This document shows positions 34,046-44,838 of a stretch of 64,000 nt of DNA, piece after piece. The position numbers and the translations under genes were made by a program. Source of the DNA: Salvator merianae (Eukaryota > Chordata > Lepidosauria > Squamata > Teiidae); NCBI GenBank assembly GCA_003586115.2, contig QVOM02000126.1, forward strand, positions 11,844,201 through 11,908,200, given 5' to 3'. The notes under the pieces are model-generated. The model ran no database searches. It was not told where the DNA came from and saw only the letters and a program-made list of their open reading frames with translations. Position 1 is the first letter of the stretch. Every line of letters begins with the position of its first letter.

Positions 34046-34255
34046 CAGTGGCGGACAGTGACTTTAAGCCTTGGTGTTTGCACCCCGAGCGAAGCGTGCC
34101 ATGGCTGGTCGTGGAGCCTCCAGGCCTCCGTACTGCCTCAGCAGGTTGCTAGGCAACCTGCTGAGGCAGTATGTGGCCCGGAGGCCCTGTGACTGGCCAT
34201 GGCGCGCTTTGCGTGGGGCACGAACACCAAGGTTTAAACCCACCAGCCGCTGCTG
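34046..34255. mobile_element. PH palindromic MITE (E1)
   Basis: The 210-bp copy has flanks CCAATAGA / CCCATAGA (7 of 8). The arms have gagcgaagcgtgccatgg and its complement. The centre, cagcaggttgctaggcaacctgctg, is a perfect palindrome. Confidence 0.87.
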
Positions 34256-34269
34256 CCCATAGAGATGCC

Positions 34270-34500
34270 CTTTGGTGCACTGCTGAAATGAGTCCCCTGG
34301 TAGTCTGGAAAATGGAGGCATGCCTTCTGCATACCAGCATGATATGCAGGTAGACCTTGATACTGAGGTCTACTGGTAATCCAGATCAGGGCTTTCTGAT
34401 CTAGATTATGCTCCATTCTGTGTGGATAGAACATAACCATGTGGGCGGAGCTTCTCCAATCTGTACTGATGTGCAGTCAGAAGAAGTCCTAAAGCTGACC
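34270..34500. mobile_element. HL type K-like region
   Basis: It has ggtagaccttgatactgagg, gatcagggctttctgatc and ttatgctccattctgtg, resembling 21500-21600. No termini found. Confidence 0.35.
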
Positions 34501-34504
34501 ACAA

Positions 34505-35011
34505 GGGCATTTTTGCACTTAGAAGATTGAACATTCCAGGACGCTTGCTAGTATGGAGCGTTTGCACCTGTAAACTGCTCCAGCTGGCCTGAAACTCACC
34601 GAAGCACACCAGAAACTCACCAGAAGCTGAGCAGCACTGGACAAGAAAATTGCAGTCTGGAAGCTGACTTGCGTGATCAGGTGAGGTTTGGGAGAGGTGC
34701 ATTCGCACCACTTCTGCCTTTGAAGTGGTGAGGGGGCGGGCATGGCACTGCTGCGCATGTGCCGTCCAATCGTCCAAATCCAGCCGTCACTGGGTTCGAA
34801 CTACGGTGCTTGGTCTGGGGTCTGGACCTTGGTGGCCATTCCGAACATGGCGACCACATTAATGCACTCCAATTCACACTGCTTCCAGTCCTGGTTAGCT
34901 TGCGGAGCACTCCAGAGCTCACAGGTACAAATGCTCCTTGCTGTTCCTGATGCTGACCAACCCAAACCATGCTAATTAGAATGTTTCAGTATCGTAAGTA
35001 CAAAAACGCCC
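34505..35011. mobile_element. HL type A element
   Basis: The left end is gggcatttttgcactt; the right end is aagtacaaaaacgccc. A modules appear in reverse order relative to 25033: ggacgcttgctagtatggag, gtgatcaggtgaggtttgg, accacttctgcc and gaccaacccaaaccatgc. Flanks do not match. Confidence 0.78.
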
Positions 35012-35084
35012 ACTGATTACTGTTAAGTGCAGAAAGGCCCCAGGATTCAGATATAGGTGTCTCCCAGCCCTACCTGGAAATGAA

Positions 35085-35210
35085 GGAGCTTTTTTATGCT
35101 TTCTTAGAATGTGATAATTATAGTCCAGCTGCTTCCAGTACAGCTGCAGAGTACCGGGAGCAGCTGGACTATAATTATCACATTCTAAGGTGGAAAGTAC
35201 GAAAAGGTCC
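35085..35210. mobile_element. HL type C minimal hairpin (126 bp)
   Basis: The ends are decayed: ggagcttttttatgcttt and aaagtacgaaaaggtcc. Almost the entire element is one stem: ttagaatgtgataattatag plus tccagctgct pairs perfectly with the right arm. The loop is gtacagctgcagagtac. Flanks GAA / AAA differ by one. Confidence 0.8.
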
Positions 35211-35251
35211 AAAGGAACAGAAGCGAAGATTTTCTGCATGCAAAGCAAATT

Positions 35252-35442
35252 CAGCGGCGGCCCGTGCCGTTAAGGGCGGGTGTTCGCGCGAGTGCCATGG
35301 CCATCCGCAGGGCCTCCGGGCCTCCGTACTGACACAGCAGGTCGCCTAGTGACCTGCTGTGTCAGTACGGAGGCCCAGAGGCCCCACGGACGGCCATGGC
35401 ACTCGTGCGAACACCCGCCCTTAAAGGCACGGGCCGCCGCCG
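35252..35442. mobile_element. PH palindromic MITE (E3 arms)
   Basis: The 191-bp copy has exact duplications AGCAAATT (35244-35251, 35443-35450). The ends are CAGCGGCGGCCCGTGCC / GGCACGGGCCGCCGCCG. The arm core is gcgcgagtgccatggccat and its complement, a third variant. The stem is nearly perfect along the whole length, so this copy looks young. Confidence 0.92.
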
Positions 35443-35450
35443 AGCAAATT

Positions 35451-36545
35451 ATTTGATACTGACCCACATTCTGTCCCCTATAACTTCTATGAGCCTCAGC
35501 TAGTCTACCCAGCTGGAAACCGTAGTTCAGCTACCATTGGTCGTCAATAGCTTGGAGATCCCTGCCATAAATAACTTTGATCATAACCTTACATTCCGCA
35601 TTTTCAGTCTCCCAGTTAGCGCCACAGTAATATGCTATGTCATATTTTTATTTGATTCTTTCAGGCCTTATCTTTTCATTTGCAAAAAAATCTCTGCAGA
35701 AACCCATTAAAAACAGTCTTGTGGCCTAGCGTGAGTCAAGAAATGGGAGCCAAATGAAGGATGGTCTTTCTAAGAATAAATTTCCGGAGCAATACCGCAA
35801 GCTATACAAACACTTATCCTTCCTAACCAGAGGCAGCCAATAGCTGAGCTGGATAAATGGAAGCAGGCCAGATCTGGAATATTCTTCACTAAGAAGCTGC
35901 AGTCCACCAACGAGAGCAGTATGTTAGATTTGCACAAGGCTATTGGATTGATCTAATGGGACAGGGGCCACATGTCTGCACACCCCTGTTGCTCAGCAAG
36001 AATTTTCCTTCATTGCAAGATACACATGGGTTCCCCATCTCTCTCTCTCCTCTGCACTGTCCAGAATTACACATATGGCACTTCCTATTTTGCAGAGCAC
36101 AGGAAAATGGCCAGCTTCCATGGTCATTTCATGGGCTCTGTGGAAAATCATGGGTGGACAGATCAAACAAGGGAATGAAAGTTCCCCGGCTGTGATGTTT
36201 TCCCTCTGGAAGCTGTGGCAGGCATGCAGACAATATGCCGCTGTTGCAGCGCTTGACCATGCAGCTAACCAAAATTGCTTTTGGAGTGATCTTTGCTTAG
36301 AGCATGGAGTCTGCTGTCATGCGGAAGCTGCCCACAAAACCTTCAAGTTTCTTTGTGAAGTGTGGCTCAAAATGGAAGGGTAGAGAATGCAGCTGCTAAA
36401 GCTCAGGTTCTGCAACATTTCAAACTATTAATTTTCTTCCTGGAAACTCCAAGGGAAATACCGGAAGTCTGGAGAGAGAATCAAAAGGTTGCACAAGTTT
36501 CTGCATGGCTGGAATGCTTTTGATATTAGTTCACTTGGGTTCTGA
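35451..36545. other. Unassigned stretch
   Basis: The longest stretch without a recognised repeat in the middle of the window. A 102-codon plus frame (36075-36383) lacks any domain I recognise and its codon use gives no support. There are no splice-framed exons I can argue for. Confidence 0.35.
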
Positions 36546-36551
36546 GACAGA

Positions 36552-37012
36552 AGACCCTTTCGCACTTTCCACCTTAGAATGGGATAATTATCCCTGTCTA
36601 AGATGGAACAGACCACATGGTGCGGCAGCCATCCACACTGTGAGGGCTGCAACAACCCAGAACTGGGCTTCCATCACTCATAGTACAAATCCTGGCTGCC
36701 CACCACGACAGCGATTGTGGCAGTGTCTGCCCACAGCTATGGTGACTGGGGACACAGCACGTGACTGCACAACTGCAGTCGTTCCACGCTGCGGCCTGCA
36801 GCATTCACACCCGGAAGCAGATGTGAACGCTGCATATCAGGAACAGTCCAGCTGCTCCCAGTCCAGCTGTGGGGAATGATTTAGCTGTCCACAGCTGGTA
36901 GCAGTTGGGAGCATCTGCAGACCCTCCCAAACACTTTGGCCTCTGTGAAATGTGGATGCACTGTGCTAGTGAGCAGCCAATCACTCGCTAGCACTAAAGT
37001 GCGAACGGGCCC
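36552..37012. mobile_element. HL type C element
   Basis: The left end is agaccctttcgcactttcc; the right end is aaagtgcgaacgggccc. Exact AGA duplications (36549-36551, 37013-37015). The complete C order is present: ccttagaatgggataatt palindrome, cactgtgagggctgcaac, acccggaagcaga, cagctgctcccagtccagc, tgtccacagctg, and gctagtgagc / gctagcact end hairpin. Confidence 0.87.
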
Positions 37013-37015
37013 AGA

Positions 37016-37971
37016 GACAGCGTTTACCCTTGGCATTCTGGGGACCGTCTCAGGCACCACGCTCTCCCATCTGTGCCCCACTTTTGACGTGAGGTCCCAG
37101 CTTTTAACGCCGAAGCTTCCCCGTTGCCCAGGAATGTTCCCTGGGACTCTCAAGAGCTGAGCCTTCTAATGCAACTTACCAGGACTGCAAAAAAGGATAA
37201 GCACCAGATGCGTTTCCCTGTATGCCAGGCTGGGCTTTGAAGGCCAAATGCTTGCAAGTTTCCAGGCGGAGGGTATTAAAATGCCATTAAGCCTGCTATA
37301 AAAACACATCAGTGACGGTCATCTTTCATCCGAAGCACAGTTTACAAACTCTGTGTTATCATGAAGAGAATGTTTATCCTGTAGCCCTGTAAGTGCATTC
37401 CAAGGAAGGCAACAGTAGCTTAATGAAATTAAGTAGGGTGCTTGGCAACCATCTCTCCCCCCCCTCCCCATTCCCCTCCCTGCCCCCCCCAAACACTCTC
37501 TAGAGCTTGGAACAGCTTAGAGTAACACAGGAAAGTCATTTATTTTAAGCCAGCTACTCCTCGCTGGTTTGAAAGGCTATTCGATGGCACCCTGTGGTGA
37601 CCATTTCACTTCTTTGCGGGGCTTGGGACCGGAGCTGGTGAACTTGCAACCCTCCAAGTGTCCCCTGAACTACAACTCCCAGAATTCCAGGCCAGTCCCG
37701 GTACAGCTCATGCACACCTGGAGGGCCACAAATTCAGCCACCCTGCGGCAGAGGAAGAGCAGTTTTCTCTTCCTGGACTGTTTCTGCAGTGATGCAATCC
37801 GTAGATGAATGTCACTTGGAAGCCCTTCTAGGCGACAAATGGGCTCAGAGGGACTTGTGCTGTGTAAGGGGTGCAAACCCTTTTTAAAAAAGAGTAAGAA
37901 GCAAAAGACAAACTGTATGATACGTTCATAAAGCCTAGGTAAACAGCAGCTTAGGCTCTTTATTTCAGTGT
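37016..37971. other. Mostly unassigned; contains an ACTACAACTCCCAGAAT motif
   Basis: A C-rich run lies at 37450-37500. At 37670-37690 gaactacaactcccagaatt matches the core of the ZNF143-type site and of a common amniote repeat (followed by cacacctggagggccaca). No gene. Confidence 0.4.
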
Positions 37972-38335
37972 TCATAGAACCATAGAGTTGGAAGGGACCT
38001 CCAGGGTCATCAAGTCCAACCCCCTGCTCAATGCAGGATTCACTAAACCATCCCAGACAGATATCTGTCCAGCCTCTCCTTGAAGACCTCCAGCGAAGGA
38101 GAGCCCACCACCTCCTGTGGTAACCTGTTCCAATGACTGATTGCCCTTACGGTCAGAAGGTTTTTTCTAATATCTAGCCTGTGTCTACTCCCTTGAAGTT
38201 TCATCCCATTGTTTCTAGTCCTTCCTTCTTGTGCAACTGAGAATAGGGCCAATCCTTCTGCACTGTGACAGCTCTTCGGATACCTGAAAACAGCTATCAT
38301 GTCTCCTCTCAGTCTTTTCTTCTGCAGGCTAAACT
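37972..38335 (-). pseudogene. CR1 LINE, 5'-truncated
   Basis: The minus strand reads MIAVFRYPKSCHSAEGLALF, RAISHWNRLPQEVVG and FKERLDRYLSGMV. The 3' UTR and tcatagaaccatagag end follow. It has an intact 85-codon remnant frame only. Confidence 0.9.
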
Positions 38336-38534
38336 TTCTGTTCTTAGACTTCCCCGTGGCTGTTTAGCACCATCTTGAAGGGATAGATCACAAACCTGTA
38401 CCAGTAACTTGGACCTAGGGACATCCCCGGGGGCAGGGGGTGGTCCAAAAAGGCAGTGTGAGGAAAGCCCCATCACACTTGAGTGGACTTTGGGACTCAC
38501 CCATGGTGCGGTTCAGGGTGGCGAGGTACTCTTA

Positions 38535-38870
38535 GGGCCTTCCTGCACTGGTTAGTATACTGGTCCAGGGTAAGGCCTAGACCCCTTCTGAAGCTCCCCA
38601 TTCATAACATAGGAAGCCCCGACCCCTGCTAGGCTGCTCTGTCCACATTGGATGGAGCATAACCCAATCTAGGGTGCACGCCACCCTGTTCTGGTTTAGC
38701 AAGGGGACCTATTTTGGTGGAACACCAAATTGTGCCACCAGAATGGGTCCCTCTTGGGCTCTGAGGCCAGGAACTTTGGTTCCTGGCCGTTGGAGCCTTT
38801 GGAGCAATGTAGGGCAGTGTGGGTCCTGTCCCAGAACAGGTTGGGCAAGTGCATAATCTGTTAGGTTTGG
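38535..38870. mobile_element. HL type K-like element, right end unclear
   Basis: The left end GGGCCTTCCTGCACTGG follows TTA. Inside are cagaatgggtccctcttgg, ccaggaactttggttcctgg (palindrome) and gtcctgtcccagaacagg. The second terminus was not found. Confidence 0.5.
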
Positions 38871-39068
38871 GGAGGTCAAATTTCATGTTGTTTTGTACAG
38901 AACTATGGTCTTACGCGCAACATCCATATGATACTATTGGGCCGTGCCAGAGGTATCTCCAGCCTCTGGGGTGGTCTCCTGGGCAACGTGCTGGCTGCAT
39001 GGGCCTCTTGCCTAGCATGCTCAAGGGTGTGGAATCCAGACCAGGACGTGCTGGTCACAGACCACTTG

Positions 39069-39616
39069 GGGCCTTTTCACAGTTTCCACCATGGGATGTT
39101 CACCAGCATACATTGCACGGTGGAACAGACCTTACAGTGTGGCAAGTGGGGATGCTCACTAGTCAAGTGCCTCTGCACTTTGGGGAGGCCCTGGTGATCA
39201 GAAGCAGACTACAGCTGCTCCTGATTGCTACCTGCTGTGGAGCACACAATCATGCTCCACAGGTGTACTGGGAGCAGCTGGACTGCTCCCAGTACACAGT
39301 GTTCACACCTGCTTCCATGTGTGATCCCATAGCTGCGTGGCGTGCTGCGGCTGTCCCTGCACAATCGTGTGGTGTGGCTGTGCTTGCCCCTGCACCATTG
39401 CATGGCATTGCTGGTCACCACAGCAGTGGCCAGAAGCTTCCCAGCCACTGTCAAGGTGCAGGACACCAATAGGGCGCTAGCATTCACACTGCAAATGCTG
39501 GAATCCTGCTTCTGTTCTAAGACCTCGCAGTACAGACGGACTCTGCGGTACAAGGTCTGTTCCACCTTGGCATGTTCGCTTCTGAGCATTCCAAGATGGA
39601 AAGTGTGAAAAGGCCC
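39069..39616. mobile_element. HL type C element, long
   Basis: The left end is GGGCCTTTTCACAGTT; the right end is aagtgtgaaaaggccc. An extra end-like hairpin block (ggatgctcactagtcaag) lies 85 bp inside the left end, as if a second C end had been inserted or copied inside. Flanks TTG / TTT differ by one. Confidence 0.75.
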
Positions 39617-40440
39617 TTTCTCTTTGCTTCTGTACAAATGCAAAAATGGAATGCACATTTGCTAGAGCCTTTTTGCTCCCGATCTTTGCTATGCAAATCG
39701 TGTCCATTCATTCCAGTTGGGCCCAATCTAGTAAAAATGCACTCATTTGCTTTCGGCACTCTTGGATAGAAATGGAAGGCAAATGCATGCAACTGAAATT
39801 TCATGCAGCAGAATTTTGTAGGAAAGGTAACAATCTGTTGAAAAATTCCAGAAAAGGAATGTGGTTGTGAAAGGCCCAGAGATAGGATGGCTTTGCACAA
39901 ATTAAATAGTTTGCAATTATATTTTGACTTGCACAAAACATGTAAAGCAAAAGTAAAGACATCCTCAAGTGGAATTTGATGCCACATGATTTCATGGGTG
40001 GAACCACCAACCTTTCTTGGCAGCAGAGCAGAAGAGGTTTGCCAATGCTTTCTCCCAAGATAATTTCCAGCTTCTCACTCTAGCCCTGAGATTTCCTGGT
40101 GGTCTCCCTTAATGAAAAGATGCCATCTAAGCAAAAAACGCAATGTTCATATGCAGAATACATCTTTTACTAGCAAAATAAAATACTTTTAACTCAGTCA
40201 GAGAGAGGAATGGCCATAGCAGTGAAGATATGGTGTCAGTAAAATATGAATGGTTGTGCCATTTTCCACTAAAGAGGGACTATTTTCTTCATGCTCTGCT
40301 TGTTGGCCCCTTCTTGCCCACTGAAAGAGGCAGGATGCTTGCTAGATGGGAATGGGTCAGATCCAGCAAGGCTTATGCCTCCTGTGACCCCCTCTACACC
40401 CATGCTTAGAGCGGGGGCTGAATGCTTTCATTTTCCCGTT
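39617..40440. other. Unassigned; short CR1-like 3' piece at 40300-40382
   Basis: Only 40300-40382 (gctagatgggaatgggtcag, atccagcaaggcttatg) is recognisable, as a plus-strand CR1-like 3' end. Small inverted repeats of gcaaatgcat occur at 39740-39800. No gene. Confidence 0.4.
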
Positions 40441-40446
40441 TCCATT

Positions 40447-40575
40447 CATAATAAGAGAAACCCAACTGGATCAGACCACAGCCCATCTAGTCCAGCATCC
40501 CATCTCACACAGTGTCCCACCAATTGCTTCTGGGCTTCTAAAGCAGAAGACAAAGGCAAAATCTCCACTTTCTCT
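40447..40575 (-). mobile_element. CR1-like LINE 3' end, short
   Basis: taataagagaaacccaactgg, ccatctagtccagcatccc and cttctaaagcagaagac. Only the terminal ~130 bp of the 3' UTR. Confidence 0.75.
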
Positions 40576-41222
40576 GGCAAATGGGATGTATGTGTTTTGC
40601 ATGGATGTGTGTGTTTGTGCAGTTTTCTCTCTGTCCTGCAATAATGCTGCAGGGGAGGCATTCTGAGGTCTGGGCTAAGCGATGAGTAACTTCTGCATTT
40701 CTCCAGTCCAGAAAAACCACACTGAGCTGATGACGCAACAGGACAGTTCCCAAGTTTTTCTATAAAGCTGCCCCAATTGAGAAGTACCTGGAAACAAATC
40801 GATTTAAGATGGACACTTTTTAATTTCCCTTCTAGACTTCACCACTTATTGTAGCATGCAGAATGGCCAATTAACGGTCGGCTACATGCTGACAGGAAGG
40901 AAACCTTCTGGTGAATAACTTCTCTTAATTATATCAGAATGTAATAAACAGGTCTTAACAATGGTAAACCATGGATAGACAGTTAGGACGGCATTGGCAG
41001 CCTGATCTCACAAAAAGTTCATAATTTTCCTTCTGGCACGAAAACATTTTAAGCCTTTCTGAATATAACATTCCGAGCACCACTGGATTTCAACCGCATA
41101 AACACCAGTGGAGGAAATTTAAGCAAGTGATATGACAAAACATTCACTGCAGTCCAGCAGCAATGGTATTTGTGGCAATCCTGCGACTGGACAAAACAAT
41201 GGCTGGATGCTCTGATACTGGT
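40576..41222. other. Unassigned stretch
   Basis: No gene or repeat recognised. Confidence 0.35.
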
Positions 41223-41465
41223 ATAAGAACGTAAGAGCATAAGAGGAGCCCTGCTGGATCAGGCCATGGCCCATTGAGTCCAGCATCCTGTCTCACACGG
41301 TGGCCCATCGATAGCTTCTGGGCATTTTCAAGCATAATACGAAGGCAAAACCTTCACCTGCTCCCGACTCTCTGCAAATGGCCTTTAGAGGCATCCTGCC
41401 TGTCTCTCCACCCTGGAGACAGTATCTAGGCATCCGTTCTAGTAGCCATTGATACACCTGACCTT
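41223..41465 (-). mobile_element. CR1-like LINE 3' end
   Basis: The tail ataagaacgtaagagcataag is at the left, the standard 3' UTR order follows, and it ends at gtagccattgatacacctgacc where L2-like sequence begins. Confidence 0.8.
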
Positions 41466-42290
41466 TTCTGTGGTGGCCCCCAGACTCCGGAATGGCCTCT
41501 CTCTGGAGGTTCACTAGTTTCCTACATTACATGGGGCCTTTTCGCACTGAGCTCGGTAGACCGTTCCCAGTAGTCGGCTTTGGACCAGAGAGGTTGGGGA
41601 ACGCTCGGTGCCATTCGCACTCTCGGCCAGCGGAACGGACCCGAAGCCGACCAGCAGAGGGAACAGTGCAAATGGCAGCCGCTAGTTCGGTACCCACTTC
41701 GCACCCGCTTCGCACCTTCGCACCCACTTCGTACCCAGAGGGTTGGTTACGAAGCCGGCTTCGTAACGGCAGCTCGGCTGCCAAGCCCAAAGGGCTATCC
41801 CGGGTACGAAGTATCGTACCGGGTTAGGAAGCAGCGGAGCGGGGAACGGAAACTTCGCACCCCGGATGCAAAGCAGCGGACCGCGCATGCGTAGCCGCAA
41901 CAGCCACGCCCAACGCCGAGGCAAACAGTGCGAAAGCACCGTGCCCGATCTTCGCTCCATCGCGCAGGTCGGGATGAAGACATCGTTTTTGTTGTCTTGC
42001 CTTATCCAGCTTCGGGTTTGGATTGGGTACGAAGCAGTCAGGATCGAGTGAGGCGCGCGCCCGCAGCAGTGCGAGCGGACTGGAATGGTCTACCGCTACA
42101 GTACGAAAAGGCCCATGGTTTTCAGCACCTGGTTAAAACATACCTCTTCACCCATTTGCTGTTCAACTTCCTCTGAAGGTTATTCTGCCAGCCAAGCAGG
42201 AGGGTTATGTTTTACACGTTTTAGTGGTTTATGCATTTTATCTTATTATTGTTGTTTTTCTTTAATTGATACTTAAAAAAACAGAAAAAA
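41466..42290 (+). pseudogene. L2-clade LINE 3' end split by an H element
   Basis: The left piece ttctgtggtggcccccagac encodes the SVVAPRLWNGL-type block. The right piece gttttcagcacctggttaaa encodes FQHLVKTYLFTH and a 3' tail. The two pieces join if the 41534-42114 element and one ATG are removed. Confidence 0.7.
41534..42114. mobile_element. HL type H element, 581 bp
   Basis: The ends GGGCCTTTTCGCACTGAG and gtacgaaaaggccc are flanked by exact ATG (41531-41533, 42115-42117). The interior is CpG-rich: cgttcccagtagtcggc, ttcgcacccacttcgtacc, cgaagccggcttcg (palindrome). High CpG content suggests a young insertion. Open frames on both strands reflect lack of stops in GC-rich DNA. Confidence 0.88.
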
Positions 42291-42294
42291 GCTT

Positions 42295-43360
42295 AATTCA
42301 ATATACTTATCGTTACAATACAGTTTATTCCCCACTCGCTACGAGACAGCTTTATGCAATTCCTTACTTATCTTCCAGTTATACAGTTTCTTAATCCTTG
42401 AAAACAGTTCCTTATTGTTTTCCATAACCTAAGCCATATTAATTCATTTCTTCCATTTTCCCCACGGAAATAAACGTATTCATTTCGTACATTGAATTCA
42501 AATGGATCCAGTACATTTCTGTAAGTTCCAATTAGATGATTCTTTGCAACTGCCTACTATTGCAGTTTGTGCAGTCATTAAAAATTGTTTCATTATACTT
42601 TTATCTTCCTGAGTTACTTCTATATTCTTAAAACTGTGCATCAAGCATAGTTCATCCATTTAAATGAAATCTGGAGTTTTTCATTTATTCTGTCCCCAAT
42701 ATTTTTTAAAATTCCTGTGCCTGTTCACAGCTCCACCATAGATGAATGTATGTCCCTTTCTGTTTTTTGCAATGCAAACGCACTGAATTTCTCTTTCAGT
42801 AATTATAACAATTTGTGCAGGACTCCTGTACCATCTATTAAGTATATTCATCCATTGCTTCCTTTATCTATTATGTTCAATAGATTGACTTTCTCTTATG
42901 AGTAATTCTATATCTACCTTATTTATTTCTAAGTCTTCTTTCCAGATATTTGATAATCTTTCTTCTATTCCATCGTGATTACCTACCAGAAATTTATAAA
43001 CTTTTCCACTTATTCCTTTCTCTCCCTGTAATTTAGAATTAATGATATTTTCTATTATTTTATTGGGTCTTTTTGTTTCTTCGATTACTTCTCGTCTGTT
43101 GATAAAACTTATTCTTGCCATAATCTGTAACTGATTGGTTTTTTTCCTATTATTTGTTCAGGTATTTCTCTTCCTATTGGTCTCTTATGTACATTGTATA
43201 GGTTCTTTAGTAGAAAACATCCTTAAGCCCTCAGTTTCTATATAATCATTTCAGTTATTAAGATCTCCTTTTGATTTATTATGGATAAAGGGCGCATCTT
43301 GGATGCATCTAATATTAACTTCTTTTGCCATTTCTTCCAAATCATAAATGTAAAACCCTT
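42295..43360 (-). pseudogene. L1-clade LINE ORF2 C-terminal part, antisense
   Basis: On the minus strand, frames read SGKVYKFLVGNHDGIEERLS, WKEDLEINKVDIELLIRESQ and then, after shifts, QWMNILNRWYRSP and RKGHTFIYGG, the order of the L1 ORF2 C-terminal segment (a W.E.L block, RWY.TP, then a Cys-rich/G.F.H segment). Many stops. The 3' end is near 42295. AT-rich. Confidence 0.65.
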
Positions 43361-43362
43361 GT

Positions 43363-43720
43363 GCAGGGAGTCAAGAGCAGGTGAAGGTTTTGCCTTTTAT
43401 TTTGCTTGAGAATGCTCAGAAGCAGCTGGTGGGCTACTGTGTGAGACAGGATGCTGGAATGGATGGGCTGTGGCCTGATCCAGCAGGCTTCTCTTACATT
43501 CTTATCTAGAATTGATGCCTACTTACAGCCTTCATGGTGGAGAGACTGGCAGGATGCTTCTAAAGGCCATTTGCAGGGAGTTGAGAGCAGGTGAAGGTTT
43601 TGCCTTTGTCTTCTGCTTGAGATACCCAGAAGCAATTGGTGGGCCACTAAGTGAGATGGGATGCTGGACTAGATGGGCTGTGGTCTGATCCAGCAAGGCT
43701 TTTCTTATGTTCTTATGACC
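43363..43720 (+). mobile_element. Two CR1-like LINE 3' ends in tandem, inserted in L1
   Basis: Units 43363-43500 and 43501-43720 join at attcttat-ctagaattgatgcc, the same junction as at 15921. They separate the two antisense L1 pieces on either side. Confidence 0.78.
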
Positions 43721-43721
43721 T

Positions 43722-44105
43722 TGAAACTTCATTGTATCTTTCCTCTCAAATTTACGAAATAATAATGATTTATGTATGCAACCACTCATATATTTTTCTG
43801 CCCTCAACCATTTTTTGTTGTCCATATATTCTAATTCAACAGCCTCAACTATCTTAAGAGTATCAGAGTATTCTTCTTCTCCAACCTCCATCCTCTTTAG
43901 TTGTGTCTGGTGCAGATCTATGTATCCTAGGATTCCTGTTCCCAAAAACTCATCATCTTAGCTTTTTATCACATCAATGCAAATTTCTGACCGCTATCAA
44001 GTGTGGGGTGACAGGATTGCTATAGGAAAACTCACCGTCAGCTTTCTCAGTACTTATATGCAAAACCTTCTCCATGTTTGTCAGGCCATCTGCTTAAACC
44101 TTTTC
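43722..44105 (-). pseudogene. Probable upstream continuation of the antisense L1
   Basis: A minus-strand frame reads RMEVGEEEYSDTLKIVEAV and ELEYMDNKKWLRAEKYMSG, of the charged character of L1 ORF2. Its position and orientation fit the L1 at 42295-43360 with the tandem CR1-like ends inserted between. Homology is less certain than for the downstream part. Confidence 0.4.
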
Positions 44106-44111
44106 ATAAGA

Positions 44112-44838
44112 ACATGCCTCTAAAGGTCATTTGCAGGGAGTCAAGAGCAGGTGAAGGTTTTACCTTTGTCTTCTGCTTGAGATGCCCAGAAGCAACTGTT
44201 GAGCCACTGGGCCTGTTCGCACTGAGCTCGGTAGACCGTTCCCAGTAGTTGGCTTCGGACCGGAGGGGTTGGAGAATGCTGGCTGCCCTTCGCACTCCCG
44301 GCCAGAGGAACGGACCCGAAGCTGACCAGCAGAGGGAACAGTGCAGACGGCATCCGCTAGTTAGGTACCGCGCTCCGTACCATCGAGCTCCACTTCGTAC
44401 CCAGAGGGCTCCTTACGGAGCCGGCTTCGTAACGGCAGCTAGGCTGCCATGCCCAAAGGGCTGTCCTGGGTGTGAAGCTTCGCACCCGGGTGTGAAGCTT
44501 CGTACCACGCATGCACAGCCGCGCCAGCCGCGCCCGGCCGCCATTTCAAATGCGGACGGGGGTGCGAAAGCACCGTGCCCGATCTCCAATCCATCGCGCA
44601 GGTCGGAATGAAGACAAGCTTTTACTTGTCTTGCCTTACCCAGGATCAGGTACGAATCGGGTACGAAGTGGTTCGGATCGGGTGAGGCGCGTGCCCGTGG
44701 CAGTGCGAACGCTCCGTTCCAGCTAGCGCTTAAGAACGGTCTACCGCTGCAGTGTGAACTGGCCCACTGTGAGAAACAGGATGTTAGACTAGATGGGCAG
44801 TGACCTAATCCAGCAGGGGTCCTCTTATATATTTTAAC
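44112..44838 (+). mobile_element. CR1-like LINE 3' end split by an H element
   Basis: The left piece runs to agcaactgttgagccact (44208). The right piece resumes at actgtgagaaacaggatg and ends cctcttatatattttaac. Removing 44209-44765 and one ACT restores the family sequence gccactgtgagacagg seen in other copies. It ends tail-to-tail against the next minus-strand copy. Confidence 0.85.
44209..44765. mobile_element. HL type H element, 557 bp
   Basis: The ends GGGCCTGTTCGCACTGAG and gcagtgtgaactggccc are flanked by exact ACT (44206-44208, 44766-44768). Its order matches 41534-42114: cgttcccagtagttggc, tacggagccggcttcgta, ggtgcgaaagcaccgtgcc, aagcttttacttgtcttgcc. It lies inside a LINE, so the empty site is known. 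Confidence 0.92.

Noticed and set aside
35956..36383. Overlapping plus-strand frames of up to 102 codons in unique DNA
   Set aside because: No domain recognised, no splice or coding-bias argument, and lengths are within what chance gives in 64 kb.
38819..39472. 217-codon plus-strand frame, the longest in the window
   Set aside because: It runs across a K-like region, unassigned DNA and into a C-type transposon, and reads through palindromes. It is an accidental frame.
41534..42114. CpG island with promoter and coding exon
   Set aside because: The CpG-rich DNA is confined exactly to a transposon with ATG duplications and has a second copy at 44209.
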